Shown here one piece after another: positions 63,413 to 64,000 of a stretch of 64,000 nt of DNA. Where the stretch lies: contig NZ_JAAQQU010000105.1 in the NCBI RefSeq assembly GCF_011742145.1, positions 248,001 to 312,000 of the forward strand, given 5' to 3'. Every line of letters begins with the position of its first letter. Position 1 is the stretch's first letter. The translations under genes and the position numbers were made by a program. The notes beneath the pieces were generated by a model. The model was not told the DNA's origin. It was given only the letters and a program-made list of their open reading frames with translations, and did no database searches. This DNA comes from Flavobacterium sp. J49 (GTDB lineage: Bacteria; Bacteroidota; Bacteroidia; Flavobacteriales; Flavobacteriaceae).

Positions 63413-64000
63413 ATGAGATGGTTATTGCTATTATTACTATTTCAAACCTATAGTTTCGGACAACGAAAAGCTGCTGTCTCTTCTGACAGTATAACGTATT
63501 ACATTGACTTAGCCAATTTCAACAAAAAAATCAACAACTACAAATCGTCACTTTACTTTTCTCAAAAGGCGATAAACTATGCCCAATTAAAAGGAAATAC
63601 CAAACAAAAATCTGATGCTTTATATTCTTTGGGTTCAACTTATTTCGAACTGAAGAAATACGAAGATGCCGTTGACTTTTTTTCTAAATGTGCAGCTTTA
63701 TTGAGCACTATTCAACCAACCAGCCAACAAGCCATTTGCTATTATAACATGGGAATGTGTTACATGAATATGGATGATTTTCCAAAAGCCGAACACAATT
63801 TTAACAAAGCGCAAGCCGTATATAATATTTTAAGAATTGATGCATCTGAACCATTAAAACTTCAAAAAGGAATATTGTACAAAGCCAAAGGCAAAACCGA
63901 ATTGGCTGCAAAATTATTCAATCAAATTGTCTCAAAACCTGATATTGAAGACATTTACAAAACCAAAGCCGAAGCGTTGTATCAATTGGGTACCATAGAA
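63413..64000 (+). CDS. TPR-repeat protein, cut by the window end
   Basis: The frame is open from ATG 63413 to the end of the window (196 codons). A short signal peptide (MRWLLLLLLLFQTYSFGQ) is followed by tetratricopeptide units: YFSQKAINYAQLKGNT, SLGSTYFELKKYEDAVDFF, YYNMGMCYMNMDDFPKAEH and LYKAKGKTELAAKLF. In Bacteroidota this architecture is common in TPR proteins ending in a histidine kinase or LuxR/HTH output, but the C-terminus is not visible. Confidence 0.85.
   Translation, partial: MRWLLLLLLFQTYSFGQRKAAVSSDSITYYIDLANFNKKINNYKSSLYFSQKAINYAQLKGNTKQKSDALYSLGSTYFELKKYEDAVDFFSKCAALLSTIQPTSQQAICYYNMGMCYMNMDDFPKAEHNFNKAQAVYNILRIDASEPLKLQKGILYKAKGKTELAAKLFNQIVSKPDIEDIYKTKAEALYQLGTIE

Overview
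The window reads as a chromosome segment of a Flavobacterium-like member of the Bacteroidota. It is AT-rich and carries many secreted proteins with type IX secretion (T9SS) sorting domains. Promoters show the Bacteroidota -7 box TAnnTTTG, menaquinone genes are present, and the cbb3 oxidase has a fused CcoN-CcoO subunit. I see no rRNA, tRNA, CRISPR array, transposase or prophage. Species-level assignment is not possible by eye.

Layout. 1-9.1 kb: an intergenic repeat cluster, YceI, a pirin, and several T9SS cargo proteins, one of them broken (2901-4068). 9.1-12.3 kb: oxygen-independent hemN behind an FNR-type palindrome, then DinB-like and membrane proteins. 12.4-17.3 kb: a five-gene signalling operon made of a CheY-like receiver, an H-NOX haem sensor, a histidine kinase with an N-terminal HNOBA-like domain and four PAS domains, an Hpt protein and a LytTR response regulator. 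17.5-19.9 kb: a short T9SS type C protein, a three-gene operon of unknown function and a possible small RNA. 20-29.7 kb: a complete cbb3 oxidase locus (ccoI, ccoS, ccoNO, ccoQ, ccoP, ccoG, ccoH, a SafE-like membrane protein and a YdcH-like protein) divergent from a Crp/Fnr regulator. 29.7-43.7 kb: T9SS proteins of 941 and 2300 residues around YeeE/YedE transporters and kdsA. 43.7-49.6 kb: an M28 peptidase and two transcription units sharing a palindromic operator, one encoding a winged-helix regulator and the other ending in CreD. 49.6-56.5 kb: menC, menA and menB with PH-domain proteins. 56.5-64 kb: a cysteine peptidase, a DODA-type dioxygenase, an MFS transporter, lipA, a cation efflux protein, a second-type gap gene and a truncated TPR protein.

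Regulatory logic. A 14-bp palindrome (ATGAcaatTGTCAT type) precedes hemN, ccoS-ccoNOQP and the ccoI/fnr divergent region. For hemN, ccoS and ccoI its centre lies exactly 36.5 bp from the final G of the -7 box, the geometry of class II CRP/FNR activation. In front of fnr itself the distance is only 22.5 bp, which suggests autorepression. The H-NOX operon has a 10-bp direct repeat at 21-bp spacing upstream, the usual architecture of a LytTR target, so its last gene may control the operon. Together the window holds an oxygen-limitation circuit and a probable NO-sensing phosphorelay, both relevant to microaerobic respiration. All regulatory statements are inferences from sequence.
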